From Poronia punctata (taxonomy: Eukaryota; Ascomycota; Sordariomycetes; Xylariales; Xylariaceae): a stretch of DNA of 64,000 bases. Below the pieces are notes generated by a model. It had not been told where the DNA came from. It saw only the letters and a list, made by a program, of their open reading frames with translations, and ran no database searches. Of the stretch, positions 36,357 to 51,457 are shown one piece after another; within the stretch, counting starts at the first letter, position 1; every line of letters starts with the position of its first letter. Both the position numbers and the translations under genes were made by a program. The stretch is taken from positions 48,661 to 112,660 of the forward strand of contig MU401575.1 in assembly GCA_022579005.1 (NCBI GenBank), read 5' to 3'.

Positions 36357-37728
36357 AATAGTGTAGTAAGTTAATTAATTAATACGACCTATTTAGTTAT
36401 ATTTTACTTTTTTTTATAGTAGTAGCTAGGTATAAATTAAGTGCATTGTTTTTTAAAGCTTTAGCACTTATCTTATACCTTTTTAAAGCTTAAATTTTAA
36501 CTAAAGTAGTATATAAAGCTATTTTTTAAAACTTTAAGCATTGCTACTAAGTTAAAACCTAGTTAAAGTTATTTTTTTAAATTTTTTTAATTAATAAGTT
36601 AACACTATTATAATTTTATAAAGCTTTTTTATATTAAGCAAAAACCTTGTAAATAAGTAAAAATTATATAATTTTTTTTTAAATAGCTAAGGCTATTTTT
36701 ATACTACTGTATTTAGGTTGCAAATAAAACAATTTTTTATAGCGCTAACGTTTATAGTTGCTTTTTATTAAAGCTTGACTTTTTTAAACGCCTAGCTATA
36801 CTTTATATATTATATATAAGCAACTTATTTTTTTAAACTTATTACTATTATAATAGCATAGCGCAAAATACTTATTTTTTTAAATTTGTATTAAATGCTT
36901 TACTTTTTGCTTCTTATTTACATTTTATATTTATTTTTTATTTATTTTCTTTTTAGTTAATTAAAAAAAAAGGTTAATTTAAGCAGACCTATATAATAAG
37001 CAAAAATAAAAAAAGCGCTAAAAGCACTTTTACTATACTAAAATAACTTAGTAATAATAAAAAATTAAGCTTTAAGTTTTAAATTTAATATAAAGTTAAT
37101 ACTTTAACGCTATTAAATCCTCTATGCAAACTTTTACGCAATTTTCTATAAAATTTTTTACGTAACTTTTTACTTTATAACTTTAATTAATTTAAATTAT
37201 ATATAATAAGCGCTAAAAAGGTTAAAAAATAGAAAAATAACAAAGCTAGTTAAAAGTAGCTAAAATAAAACAAATAAAAGCAAAAAAAAATTAATAAATA
37301 TATTATTAGCTATATTAACTACTTAGCAAATTAAATAAAACTTATATATAACTAACTATAAGCTTTAAACAAAAATATAAAAATAATAATAAGTAAGTTA
37401 AACTAGTTTATTTAAGTTGCTTAAAGCAAGCTAGCAATACTAAATCCCTTAGCAACAATATTTATACTTATACTTGCAATAATACTTGCTTTAGTATTAA
37501 TATAAGCGTATTAACTAAAATAATAATTAAAAATAGCTTAACTAAGCCCTATTTAGTATATAAACATGTACTAATTTATATTAGTAATAAAAACCTTTTA
37601 GCAAAAATTTTAAAACTTTAAAAGTTTTTTTTTAAATTATATAACCTTAGTTAATTTTAACAACTTTTATAAAAACTTTAACTTATTATTATAAGTTAAC
37701 TTTTAGTTAATAAAATATGCATTACTAT

Positions 37729-38138
37729 TGTTAGAATATTAGTAATAACACTATAGCTAAAAACGCGGCTTAGGCTGCCAAGGCTATAAAAGTTAGGCTA
37801 ACCTAACTAAGTAAATAAAGTACTTATTAGCTATATAGTAGCTAACTTATAGCGTAAACACTAGCAAAGTTTTTTTAGCCCTTTTAATTTTAATTAAATT
37901 AGTTAGCTTTGTATAAAGATAATATAAAAAAGAATTGCGCTTTAGCTATAATTTTTAACTTAAAATAAAGATAATTATATAAAACTAATTTAAAAAATAA
38001 AATTTATTATTATTTATTTTATATATTGTTTATTGCTTTATTTTTTTATTTTATAAAAAAACAAAGTTTTTAGCTACGTATATTTATTATATATATAAAA
38101 AACAAAGTACTTTTTGTTTTTTAATAAAAAAACTAACA
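37729..38138 (+). repeat. Left LTR of the inner Copia element
   Basis: 410 bp, canonical TG...CA ends. It keeps G/C at sites such as CGCGGCTTAGGCTGCCAAGG where the right copy has become AT-rich. Confidence 0.92.
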
Positions 38139-38950
38139 CTAATTAGTTATTATTTTTAATAATATACGTTATTATTTATTAATAACAAATTAGTAAAGCA
38201 CTTTAATAAACAAAATTTTTTAAAATATTATTATATAAAATAATACTGCTTTATAAAACGCTTTATATAAAGAGATTCCTTTTAAATCTTGCAATATTAC
38301 TTTAAGCTTTGCTTTTTTTAAGCAAAAAACGTATAGCTTATATAAGCTTATAAGTAAGCATTCTTATACTTTTTATTTTTTTTTATTATATAAATTGCTA
38401 TAATAGCTAAAAATAAAAGCTAATTTTTAAATGCTTAAAAAAACTATATTGCTAAAAATATTACTAGTAATACTTAAAGTCTTTATGCTTTTATATATAA
38501 AAACATTTTTATAAGTTTAAATATTAATATTAAGGTTTAAAAAAACTATATTAACTTTAACTACTTTAATATAAAATTTTAGCTTAATTAGCTATTTAAT
38601 AAAAAAATAGTTATAATATATATAGCTAAATGCTTATATAACTACGTATAAAATAGTAAACTTTTTATAAATAGCTTTATATATAATTATTAAGCAAACT
38701 TTAAAAGTTAAAACTAAAATATTTTTAAAATAGTTAAAAACAATTTTTAAAAAAAGCTTTAAAATTAAGTTTAAAAAAAAGTTTTTATGTTTACTTTTAA
38801 AAAAAACTTGTATATAAAAAAATTAAAAAGAATTTTATAGTTTGTAGCTATTATATAATTTATAATAGTATTTTTAATTATATTACTATATTTACTTATT
38901 TTATAACTATTAACCTTTATTTAACCTATACTTAAACTTGCACTTATTTT

Positions 38951-38996
38951 TATACTTATACTTATACTTATACTTATACTTATACTTATACTTATA
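38951..38996. repeat. TTATAC hexanucleotide array inside the Copia element
   Basis: Seven to eight copies of the hexamer. It lies in the presumed gag region and may be the RIP product of an ancestral dipeptide repeat. Confidence 0.85.
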
Positions 38997-41900
38997 GCAA
39001 AGCTTATATTTATAATTATATTAGCACTTATGTTTATAGCTATACTAGTAGCTTATTTTTATATAAAAATACTTACTTTATTATACTACTAATAGCTAAA
39101 CTTTTTATATTAAATATAACTTTAAAAAGTATGTTTTTTTATTAAAAAATAAAATTAACTTTTAATATTTAGTATAATAAATTTGCTAAATAATGCTAGA
39201 CCTTATTAATAGTAATAGCTTTATAGCTAAAGGTATAGCAATAGCTAATACTTATTAATAACTTTTTTTTAAAGGAATATATACTTTTAAAAGTATAGTA
39301 TAAAAAACCTTTATATAGAAATATTTTAAACACTAATGCTAATACTATATAAAAGTGCTATTAACTTTTTTTTATTTAAGCTAGTTTATTTAAACTAAGT
39401 TAAGCTAAAGCTTTTTATAGTATTTAATAAAATATAGCAAAAAAATTAAAACTATATAAAATAATTATATAATATTTTTTTTAATAAAATATATATTTTT
39501 ATAACTATATATAAAAAGCTTAGTTTTTATTTAATATAATATTATGCTATTTTTTTAACAATTTTTTAAAATTATATAAAATAGTATTATATTAATTATA
39601 TTAAACTAATAAAAAAATAAAATAAAATATATAATATGCTTAATATATATTTTAATATTTATGTTAACTATAATTAGTATTAAACTAATTAAACTATAAT
39701 AACTTTTATATAAATTAAAAATAAAAACTTAAAAAAGTCTAACTTAAAAACGCTTAAGTTACTATTTAATAAACTTTAACTTATATAATAAGCACTAAAA
39801 TTAAAGTTTAATAGCAAGATTTTTTTATATATAACTATTATATAAGCATATATTAAAGTTATTAAGCTTAAGCTAGCGCTTATTGCTTAAAAAGTAATAA
39901 GCAAAGCTTTAATATTTAACTTATAAGCAATAATATAAGTTGCTACTAATAAATAAATAACTTAGTACTTAATATATAAAAAACTAGCTAATATTAACTA
40001 TATTAATTAAAAGTATAATTATAATTAAGCTTAAAAGTTATTTAGATAACGTATAAAAAAATACTTAAAAAAAAGTAAATTTACTTTTTTTAAACTTACT
40101 CTTTATATATTTATTTTTTAAGCAGCATAATTTAAATAGTATGCTATATAATAATACTTTATATATAAAAAGCTAGACTATAAGTTATATAACTATTTAA
40201 AAAAAAAAAAATAAAGCTTGTACTTTATATATTATAATATATAAAAATTATAATATTTTTATTGCTAATAATATTAATGCATATATTTAAAAGTATAAAA
40301 AAACAAAAGTTAAAAAGCTATTAAATAATAATAATAATATAGCTAACAATTTTAACTTAAAAAAAAGTAACTAAGCTGTTTAATTTTTAATAAAAGCTGC
40401 TTACTTTTATTATATTATAAAAAAATATTTACTAGCTTATAGCAAAACTTATAAGCTTAGCAAATTTTTTTTTTTTAAAAAATTAGTATACTTATAAATA
40501 CTAAAGTATTTTATAAAATACTAAAGTAGTTAAAGTATTAACTATTAAATACTTGTAAGCTAAAGCTTTTATATAAAAATACTTAAAAACTAAAATTAAC
40601 TAAACTTTAAGTAATATAATAATATGCTTTAAAAAAGTAATAAAAAAAAAAATTTATTAAGTTTATAAAAATTTAAATCTTTATTAGCAAGGTAATGTTT
40701 TATATTTTAAAAATACTTACTTTTTTTTTGCTTTTATTATATAATACAAACAAGCTTAAGGCTTACTTTAATAATGTTAAAAACAAAATTGTACGATATA
40801 ATAAAGTTAAAATTTTTATTGTTTAAAAATAAAGCTATTTATTTTTTTATATTTTAATTGCTAAAGTAATTATATATTTTATAAAGCTAAAGCTACGCTA
40901 ACTTTATTAATATTTTAAATACTTTTATATAAAAAAGCTATATAACCTATTTAAGTTAGCAAGCTATAGTAATATTAATATAAAGCTTTTAAAAAAAATT
41001 TAAAAAGTTTATTACTAATACTAAACTTATAATCTAGCTTTATAAAGGTTTAAGTTTACACTTTATAATAACTTTAACTTTAATTATAAAGTTATTATTA
41101 ACGTTATATATTTAAATAATAAGCTAGTACTATATATAATTAATAATAGCATATTATTTTAAGCTATTAGATTTTTAAAGTTATTATTTACATATAATAT
41201 ATAAAATATACTTTGCTAATGCTAAATAAACGTATATTAAAGGCTTTTTAACTATATTGTTTATAATTTTAATATAAACTTTATATTTAAAAAGTTTTAT
41301 AATAATGCTTAGCTTACTAAAGTATTATACGTTATAAAACTAATAAAAGCATATTAAGTAGTTAAAAAAATTAAAAAAGCATATAGCTTTTTATATAAAG
41401 CTTTTAATATTTTATATAAAAAGCTATAAAGTAGTATAAAAAAAGAAAATATTTTTTAAATAGTAATTAAAGTATTAAACAATACTACTAAACTTAATAA
41501 ACTAGTACTAACGCTGCTTATTTTTAGTGCATATTTAAAAGTTAACACTAACTTTTTTTTATTTTTTAATATTGTATAAAAAGCTAAAGTAGTTAAAAAA
41601 GCTATAAAAAAGCTTTAAACAATTAAAGCAAAAAAAAATATTTTTAAAACTTTAAATACTTATAATAGCTTTATAACGTATAACGTATTATTATTTTTAT
41701 TAAAAAGCAAAATAATAGTATAAAAAAAAAACAAAAAATAAACTAAACTATATAAAATTATATTAATTAATAACTAAAACATTATTGTTAATATAGTTAA
41801 TAAACTAATGCAATTTTAATGCACCTAAGTTAAGCTATACTATAAAAATTAAGTTAATATAAATTTTATAAATTTTAAAATTAGCTAACTTATAATAAAA

Positions 41901-42699
41901 ACCTAGTAGCAATGCTAAAGCAAACTAAAAAAAAATGCTTTATATAAAGTTTATTTAATAGCTAAAAAAAAAATAAACTATAACCTTATAGTATAACTAT
42001 AAAAAAATAGTATAATTACTATTTTAAAACTTTTATTTTAAAAGTTTAATAAAGTAAAAATTAAAAATCTAGCTGCTAAAAGCGTATTTATACTTATAAA
42101 GTATAATAAAGCAATTTATAGCAATACTTAAATTTTTAATATATACTTAGTATAAGAAGTTAAAAGCAAAATAATAATGCTATATAAAAAATTTAAGCTT
42201 ATTATTTAAAAGTATAGTAATTAAAAAAAGTAAAAGCTGCTTACTTAATTACTAACTATTTAAAAAATAAGCTAATAGCTTATTTTTATATTAAGTTTAT
42301 TTTTAATTAAAAAATATAATATATAAAGTAAACTTTGCAATATTTTATAAGTATATACGTAGTTAAAAAATAAGTTAACTTATATAATATATACTAAATT
42401 ACTTAAAAAGTTAAAAAATATATACTTTTTTAATACCTTTTTGCATATTATATAACTTTTATATAGCTTAGCAAAATCTAAGCTATACTAGTTTAAAATA
42501 TATTATAGTTATTATTATATAAAGCTAAAAATAAAAGTTTTAATATATAATTTATATTTTTTATATATAAATGCAAAACTAAAGCAATTTAGCATTATTA
42601 AATTTTAAACTAATAATATGTTTAGTATAGTATTAAAAAAACTTTTTAAAAAAAAAAAAAAAAGCTATTTTTTTAAGCAAAAAATAAAACAATTTTATT

Positions 42700-43575
42700 A
42701 TATAACTAACTTATTAAATTTAATAAAGTAAAAATTAAAATTTAAGGTAATAATTTTATACTTTAATAAAAAAAATAAGCTTAAAACTTTTAGCTAGTTA
42801 ATAAAAAAGCACTAAATGCTATATAGTAATACATTGCGTAGTAAGCTTAAAAAGTATATATTATATTTATATGCTAACTAAAAGCATTATACAACTTATT
42901 TGTTGCTATATAAGTTACCTAACTAATAAAAAATAATATTAAAGCACTAAACGCATAGCTATAATAATAAATTAAAAATAAAGATTAAAGTTTATAGTAT
43001 ATTTTTTTAACCTTTATAATATAAAGCTATTTATTTTTATTAATAGCTTTTTTATAAATAATAAAAACTTAAGTTTTTAACTTAAATTTATTATTATTTT
43101 TAGTATAAAGTATTAAATAAAAAATAGCTTTACTATTTATAGCAATATTATATACTAAAGCTTTTTTAAGTATAAAAAAGTTACTTAAAGCATACTAGCT
43201 AGCAAGCTATATAAAATAGTAAAAAGTATTAATTATACTATTATACTTAGTATAACGCTATAAAAAATTACTAATATACTAAAATTGCTATAAATTTTAA
43301 TAATTATTTATATAGATTTTTATTTGCTATATAAATATTTTATTAAGCTTAGTATAATATAAAAAAAGCAGCTTATAATTAATATTATAGCTTTTAAAAA
43401 AGCGTATAAAATAAAAAACATTATAAAAATTTATTAAGTTAATAATAAAAATAACTTAGCAAATACTTATATAAAAAAAAATCTTAATATAGCTTTAAAA
43501 TAATTAATTACTACTAATAAGCTTATAGTATATATTAAAGCTTATATTAACTATATAAAAATATTATAATAATAA
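42700..43575 (+). pseudogene. Decayed Copia RT-end and RNase H region
   Basis: Read on the plus strand with frameshift and stop tolerance, this shows the Copia-specific RNase H tail. Most Asp and Gly codons have become Asn, Lys or stop. This supports the superfamily call only. Confidence 0.75.
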
Positions 43576-43750
43576 GTATAATTATAAATATATATATAAG
43601 TTATTAAATTAGCAAAGAAAATATATTAATTTATTATATAATTATAATCTATTAAAATATTACTTATTTTGCTTAACTTACTTTTTTTTATTTAACTTAA
43701 TAGCAATTGCTAATTTTTATAATTTGCTTTTTTTAATAGCAAAAATACTA

Positions 43751-43810
43751 TTTTTTTTTTATTTTTTTTATTTTTTTTATTTTTTTTATTATTATTATTA
43801 TTGTTATTAT
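43751..43810. repeat. T-run/ATT simple repeat
   Basis: Units of eight to nine T closed by A, then an ATT array. A 74-codon minus-strand frame of Lys/Ile over it is a repeat artefact. Confidence 0.85.
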
Positions 43811-44962
43811 TAGCAATAGCAAGGTTAATAAAGTGCATATAGCAATGTTTATAAAACTAGTAAATATATAAAATATAAATATTATTTTAGTATTTAGTAA
43901 AATATTAATAATTATAAAAAAGCAAAAGTAAATTTTATATAAAGTTGTACTTATTAGTATAAAAAAAAGCAATAAGCTAACTGCAAAATTAAACTAGCAA
44001 CATATAAAAGTATTTTTTTTAGCAAATAAGTTTAGCAAAAAATTGTTAGATAGCAGCGTTAAAAAAAAAATACTAATAAAAAAATTAATATTTTAACTAA
44101 AACGCGCAAAAATACGTTTTTTATTATTTTATAAACAAAAAATTAGCATAGTATAAAGTATATAAAATAAAAAATTATAAATATTAATTAAAAAGTACTA
44201 AAAAAAAATATAATAGTAGCTATTAAAAAAGCAACGCAAATTTAAAAAAAGCTATTAAGCTAAACTATATAGCATATAATATTAAAAGGTAACTTGCTAC
44301 TAAAGCTGCTAAAAACAATAAAAAACATTATAGTACAAAGTAAAAAAAAAAGCGTAAAGTAAACTTAATTAATTTTTAGCAGCAGTATAAAAAACAACTT
44401 TAAATTTTTTGCTATATAAAAAAAAAAAATAGTAAAAAAAATAAAAAAATAAAATAAGCAGCAAAAAGTAAAAGGTTTTTATATACTAATAACTAATTAT
44501 ATAAAATTAGCATTTATAACTAATAATAGCAATTATAAAAGTTGCACTTTTTTTACTTTTTTAGCAACATATAATAGCTACTTTTATTAGTTATATTTAC
44601 TAATTTTAACTATATTTTTTAATTATAATTTTATTATATATAAAAAATTACTTAATAGCTACTAAGTAATTACTTTTTTACTTATATTAATACTAATAAT
44701 ATTATATATATACTTATAATTATTATAATAAACTATTTTAATTTAAACTTAAAACTAAATTTATACTTTAGTATAAAAAAAGGTTATAACTTAAAAATAA
44801 AAAAGAAAGTATAAAAGTATAAATATTTATTTAATTTTATTTTATTTTTTTAAAAGTTATTTTTAACAAACTAACCTTTTTATATAAAAAAACAAAAAAA
44901 ATATATATTTATTTTATATATATAAAAAACAAACATTTTTATATAAAAAGAAAAACTTTTAG

Positions 44963-45372
44963 TATTAAAATATTAATAACAACACTATAGCTAAAAATAC
45001 AGCTTAAGCTGCTAAAGCTATAAAAGTTAAGCTAACCTAACTAAGTAAACAAAGTACTTATTAGCTATATAGTAGCTAACTTATAGCGTAAATACTAGTA
45101 AAGTTTTCTTAGCCCTTTTAATTTTAATTAAATTAGTTAGCTTTGTGTAAAGATAATATAAAAGGGAATTGCGCCTTAGCTGCAATTTTTAACTTAAAAC
45201 AAAAATAATTATATAAAACTAATTTAAAAAATAAAATTTATTATTACTTGTTTTATATATCGTTTATTACTTTATTTTTTTATTTTATAAAGGAACAGAG
45301 TTTTTAGCTACGTACATTTATCGTACGTATAAAGAACAGAGTACTCCCCGTTTCTTAGTAAAGAAACTAACA
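44963..45372 (+). repeat. Right LTR of the inner Copia element
   Basis: 410 bp. It keeps ancestral G/C in its 3' third (for example CCCCGTTTCTTAG) where the left copy is T-rich, the reverse of the pattern in the first half. Confidence 0.92.
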
Positions 45373-48300
45373 ACTATAAAACAACTAACTTTAAGTTTAA
45401 TTTGCAAACTTTTTAATTTAACTTATAACTAAACTAGTAATAATAAATACTTTAAAAAATTACTTTAATTATAATAAAAATACTATATACTTTACTTTAT
45501 ACGCTTAGTTAAGCTAACAAAGTATTTTAGCTAGTAACTTTAAAAAAAATAACTTAAATAATAAAAATAACTTTTTATAAAACTTATTTTAACTTTTAAA
45601 AGGTTTATATAAACTTTAAAGTAAAAAAAACAAACTACTAAAACTGCTAAGGCTACTAAAGCTACTTAGTTTTTTAAAAAGTAATAAATACTTATATTAT
45701 AACTTAATATTGCTATTTAGCACTAAATCTAGTAACTAGAAAATAAAAATTAAAAAAAAAACATAAGTACTTTTATACTTAATTTTAAAAATTTAAAAAA
45801 CTTTAAACAAGTTAATAAAAAATTTAAAACTATTTATATAAATATATAAGCTTTTATTAATAAAGTTAACGTTATACTAAAAAATATAAAAAAAAGCACT
45901 TATAAAAAATAGCTAGTATAGCTATAGCTAACTTTATTAAGTAAAGCTGCAACTTAATAGTAAAACTTAGTTTTAACTATTAAAAAAAGGCAGCGTTTTT
46001 AAAATAAAGGTATTTATAGCATAATAAACTACTTTAGTTAATGCTTTATTATAGCTTTAAGCATTGCTACTAAATAAAGTAATATTTTGCGTTTAAAATT
46101 AAAAAATATTATATATAATAAAAACGCTTTAAAAAAATACTTTTAAAAAAAACTTTAATATGCTTATATAAGTTATTTACTAGCAAAAAACAATTTTAAT
46201 TAAATAAAAGTAATAATAGCAGCATAGTTAGCTATAAATCTTTTTTTAAAGCAAAATGTACTAGTACTAAACTAAAAAAAAAGCTTTAGTAAGTACTTAA
46301 AACTTTTTGCTTACAAAAAAGCAGTACTTTTATTAGCAGCTAAGTTTATATACTTATAAATTTAAAAAAAAAAGCAAAAAAAATAGCTTAACAACTTTTT
46401 GAAAAATTAATTAAATAATAAAGGCAATAATAAAAGTAAAAGCTACTAACGTAATAATAAGCATAACAAAAGCTATAACTATAATAATAACTATAGTTAT
46501 TATAAAAATAACTATAAAAAGAATAACTACTAATTTAAAAATTAAAAAAAAATAAAAATAAATTATAAAATAAAAATAAGCTTTAAAGCAAAAACAAATT
46601 TAAAAATAAAAATAAAAAAAAAACTATTTAAACTTTATAAAAAAAAAAAGACTTTAAAAAAAAATCTAAATTAAATAAAAAGAATTTTAGTAATTTATTT
46701 AATAGCAATTTAAACTTTAACTTAGATTAAGCTTTTATAGTAGTAAATTATAATGCTTAATGTAAGCATTATAGCAAAGCGTTTTTAAATTAAAAAAAAA
46801 AAAAAGTATAATAAAAAATATAATTAAAAACCTATTAAATTATAAAATAGTATTACTTTAAAACAATTAAAATATATATATATAAAGTGCAACTAGTTTT
46901 TTAAGTTATAAAATTAGCTATTTAAGCATTTAAAAAAGTATAAAGAAAAGTAAAATAAAAAAGCTTATTTTATTATATTTATTAATTTAAAGTTTAAAAA
47001 ACTAAATATTTATATTTTAACTTTTTTAAAAGTATAGTTTAAAAAACTTATTAGTTAGTTTTAATACTTATACTTATAAATTTTAGTTTAACTTAGTTTT
47101 AAAGCTGCTAAAACTACTATATACTTTAATACTAGTATAAAATAAAATATAATTACTTACAACTTACTAAATTTAACTAATTATATTATTAAAAAATAAT
47201 TAAACAAAGTATAAAGTATTAAAAGAAAATAAGTTAAATATATAAAATAGGCTACCTTATAAATATATATAGTAAGATTAACTAAAACTAAAAATAAATA
47301 AATTAAATTTATTATTTTTATATAAGTATTAAACAAAGTAATAAAACTTTAAATATTATTAAAAACTAACTTTAGCAATACTTATAAAGCTTAAATTAAC
47401 TTTAAATTTAAAGCTATTACTTTTAGTACTATTAAAAGCTTTAAAACTTTTTTTATAATTTAACTATAATTTTATTTATATATTTAAAAAGTAATATTAG
47501 CATAAAAAGTAATACTAAAACTAAAAAAAGCGCTTTTAGCTTTTACTTTATATAAGTTACTTTTTTTAAACTAAGATTTTATATTTAACTTAACTTATAA
47601 AAACGTAATCTTTTTGTTTATAAAATTAACTACTTTAAATACTATTATTATAGCTAACTTATTACTTTAAGCAAAAAAAGTTAAAAAAAGCACTTAAGTA
47701 AGTACTATTAATAAATAAACAAAAACTAAAGTTTAAAAAGCTATTTAAAAAAAATGCTTTAAAGCTATAGTAATAGTTATAATATTATTATAAGTACTAT
47801 TTTTTATAAAGGCTTTTATAAAAAAAACTTACGCTATTATAACTTTTTTAATTAAGTGCTTTATAAGCGCTAAATTTTTAAATTAACTTATATACGCAGT
47901 ATTAGCTATAAGTAAGTATTTTATTTATAGTAAAAAATTATAAAATGCTATAACTTAGCTTAAAGTAATAAAAGTGTTTAATATACTAATACTTAAAAAT
48001 AAAAGTAACTATATAATAAAAAACAAAGCTAATTTTAAATATTTTAAAATAATAAAGTTTTTTTTAATTATAAGCATTTATAAGCTTTTAAAAGCTAAAA
48101 GAATTATTAGTTTTAATAAATAATTTATTTATACTAGCTTAAACTTTGCTGCTAGCAAAATTTTATAAATTTTAAAAAACCTTTTAAAAATCTAAGCTAA
48201 TTAAAGCATTATTAACATTTTAAAAAATAACTAAATAAAAATACCTTTAGTAAATAATTAGTAATAAATAAAGCTAAATAGCTAATTATACTTTTTTAGC

Positions 48301-48559
48301 ATAAAAAATTAAGCTATTATAAATAAAGTATTTAATAAATTTTATAAACAAAGCTATATAAAGTAAGTAAATAAACCTAGTTTTTTTATATATTTAACTT
48401 TTATAGCGTACTAATAAGTTAAAAAAAGTATATAAACAAAATTTATAATAAACATTTAAGCTTTTAATAAAATAGCTATACTTAATAACTATTTGCTACT
48501 TTTATAATTAAAAGTAATTAAATTAGTTTATAGCAAAAAATATATTATTGTTATAAATG

Positions 48560-48890
48560 CTATTGCTTTTTTTTACTAATTTAAAATATACTTAAACTAT
48601 AAAAATAAATTTATAGTAATAAGCTTTTAAAAACTAAAACAATTAATAATAATATTAATAAGCTTTTATAACTTTTTAGCTTATATATAGTGCTTTATAA
48701 ATTATACTTTAAAACTATATAAATCTTTTTATAAAGCATTTATTAATAATATTATAATATTTTTAAATAATAAAAAAAGCTATTTTAAATACTTTTAAAA
48801 AGTATTTATATTATTTAAATAAAAACATATTTTAATATTTTTAAAAAAATTGTTTTTAAAATACTTTTTAGTAAAATTGTTAAAATTTTA
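48560..48890 (+). pseudogene. Decayed Gypsy reverse transcriptase of the middle element
   Basis: The plus-strand reading keeps the RT outline: a Phe-Tyr-Asn-Phe stretch, then KAFINNIIIF around the catalytic site, where both Asp codons have become Asn. Stops interrupt every frame. Confidence 0.8.
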
Positions 48891-51457
48891 AGTTAACTTT
48901 TTTAAAATAGTAATAATAAAGTATTAATTAGCTACATTTTAAAACTTAGCATTTTTAAATAATTTAAAAGCTTTAAAACAATACTTTAGTAGTAATAGGT
49001 TTTTTTAAATATTGCTACTTTATTATACTTAATATGTAAAGCTTTTATAAAAAAAAAACCGCTTTATTAAACAAAAAGCGTAAAAAAAAAAAAGTAGCTA
49101 ATAATAATTTTAAAAAACGCTAAGTATATGTTAAGTTAACTTATTTTAAACTAATAAAGGTTAAAAAAAAGTTATTTAAAGCAGTATAAGACCTAATTTG
49201 CAAGTATATTGTTTTTAAGCACTATAACCTAGCTAAAATACTATTTATATAAGTTAACGCTTTATTAAAAAAAAGCTTTAAAGTTATAATATTTTATATT
49301 AAAAAAAGCTATACCTAGCAACTTAAAACAACAATTTTAAATACTTAAATAAAGCTTATAATATTTTTAAGTTAATTACTTTTATAACTAAAATTATAAT
49401 ATAGCTTTTTAAAAATAAAGGTAGCTTATATAGTTTAAACTTATAAAAAACTAAAAACTATAATAAAAGCATTAAATAACTTTATAATTGTTTTAATAAA
49501 TTATTTAATAATAAAAAGTATTTTAAACTAAATTAGCTTTAATACTATATTAACTAATAAAGTAAATAAATAGCTAATTAACGCTTTTATTTACTTTTTT
49601 TAATATAGTTTGCAAACATATTATATTTTAAAACGCTTTAACTTTATTTTAAATATACTAAGCTGCTTTTAAAACGTAGCTAATAAAATAAACAAAAACA
49701 AAAAAATAATTTATTTAAATAAAAAACCTACTTTTAATTAAGTATAGCTAATAAAAGCTAAAGCTATTATAAACTTTAAAATAAAAAAGAAATTTTAAAA
49801 AAAAAATAAAAAAGATTTTAAATATAAACACATTTTAAATTATATTTAAAAAAAAATAATAAAAACGTTAGCAAATTTTCTAAGCTAGGCTATTTATTTG
49901 CAATTAATAACAAATTAATATATAACGTTAACTAAAAAAATAAATAAAAACTGTATATTTTAAAAAACTTAATTAAAACGTTTATAGCAATAGCTTATAA
50001 TAATAAATATTACTTTAAAAAATAATAAATGCTGCAAGACTTTAAGTAATACTTAATTTAAAAAACAAAAAAGCTAGTTAAAAAGTATATTAACTATTAT
50101 AACGCTTATAAGCTATATGCTATATTATATAAAAAAATATTTAGATTTTATTAAGCAATATAACTAATTAATTTGCAGCTTATAAAAACTATTATAATAA
50201 ACTTTATTATAAGCCTTTTAAAAGTTAAAGCAATTAACTTTTTTAAAAAATTAAAAAAATATAACTACTTTAATGCTTTAATAATAATTATATATATTAC
50301 TTTAAAGCGTTTATTATTATTACTTAGCAATATAAAGTATATAGTAAAAAACTAAGCTAAAGTATTTGTTTAAGCTGCTTTAATAGCTAATTAAAAAGCT
50401 TTTTTTAATATAATTTTAAACTAAAACTAAAAGTTTATATTAGCTTTTTAAAAAAAGCTTTAAAAAAGCTTTAGTATAAAATTGCTAATATTAATAGCAC
50501 ATTATTTATAAACTAATAAAGCATTAAAATAAAAAAATTAAATAATTAAAATAGCTATTTACTTTTACTATTTTAAATACTTAAAAAGCTAATAAACTAA
50601 CTTATTGCTAGCACTATAATAAAACTTAAATAGTGCTTATTTTAAAACTATTAAAGCTTTAGCATATAAACTACTTTTTAGTTTTTATATTTTTAAATTT
50701 AATAATATAATTATATAGTTTAAAAGTTTAGTAGTAATAAATTTAAAAACTTTAAATATTATTTAAATTTACTTATGCTAAAATATAAAACTTGCTATAA
50801 ATTTTGCTACTACTTAGGCTAAGCAGTACTATAATTAAAAATACTAAATAATTAAATTTAATTTTAGCAATAAAGTTTATTTTAAATTTTACTATAGCTA
50901 CTATTTACTTAAAAAGCTTTTAAAAATGTTTTTATAATAATAAGCTAGTTTATAAAAAATAAAATAATAAGTAGGAAAACTAGCTTATAAAATTAACTTT
51001 TTAAAAACATTTAGCATATACTTTATTATTTTTATAGCTTATTTATTTTTTAAATAAAAAGAAAAAAATCTTTTTTACTATACTATTTTAGCTTTTAAAC
51101 TTATTTAAAATAATTAGCCAGATTTAGTTAAAGCAAGCAAAGCTTATAAAATTAAAACTATTTTAAATTATAAGCTAAACTAAACTAAAAAAGGTTTTTA
51201 ATATTTAATTAAATAAAAAAAATATAGTTATAAAAATAACTAGTAGCGTTTAAAGTAGCAACTTTATAACGCTAAAAAAAGTATTAAAAAATATTAAATT
51301 TAAAAAGGTAGCAAACTAGCTATAAAATAAAAACTACTTATAAATTAGCTTAAGCAACCTTATAAAGCAAAAAAAACAAAAAAAGTGCAAAAATAAAAAA
51401 ATTAGCTTTTATTTATATTTGTTAAAGTTAACGCTAATTTCTTATATAGCTAGCACT

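Larger units (their letters stand above)
37729..45372 (+). mobile_element. Inner Ty1/Copia LTR retrotransposon, 7,644 bp, RIP-dead
   Basis: Two LTRs of exactly 410 bp (37729-38138, 44963-45372) are flanked by ACTAT at 37724-37728 and 45373-45377. The left LTR has TGTTAG...CTAACA termini; in the right one TGTTAG has become TATTAA. On the plus strand, sequence from about 42700 to 43570 reads as a worn Copia C-terminal pol: a phrase FIFINSFFINNKN near 43027-43067 and the RNase H block around IYIDFYLLYKYF near 43306-43340. A purine-rich tract precedes the right LTR. No frame longer than about 75 codons remains. Confidence 0.9.

Noticed and set aside
43748..43972. 74-codon Lys/Ile-rich minus-strand frame in the AT block
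   Set aside because: Simple-repeat artefact inside the Copia element.
50173..50355. 60-codon plus-strand frame with a hydrophobic look
   Set aside because: Lies within RIP-decayed Gypsy pol; AT richness alone gives Ile/Leu/Lys peptides.
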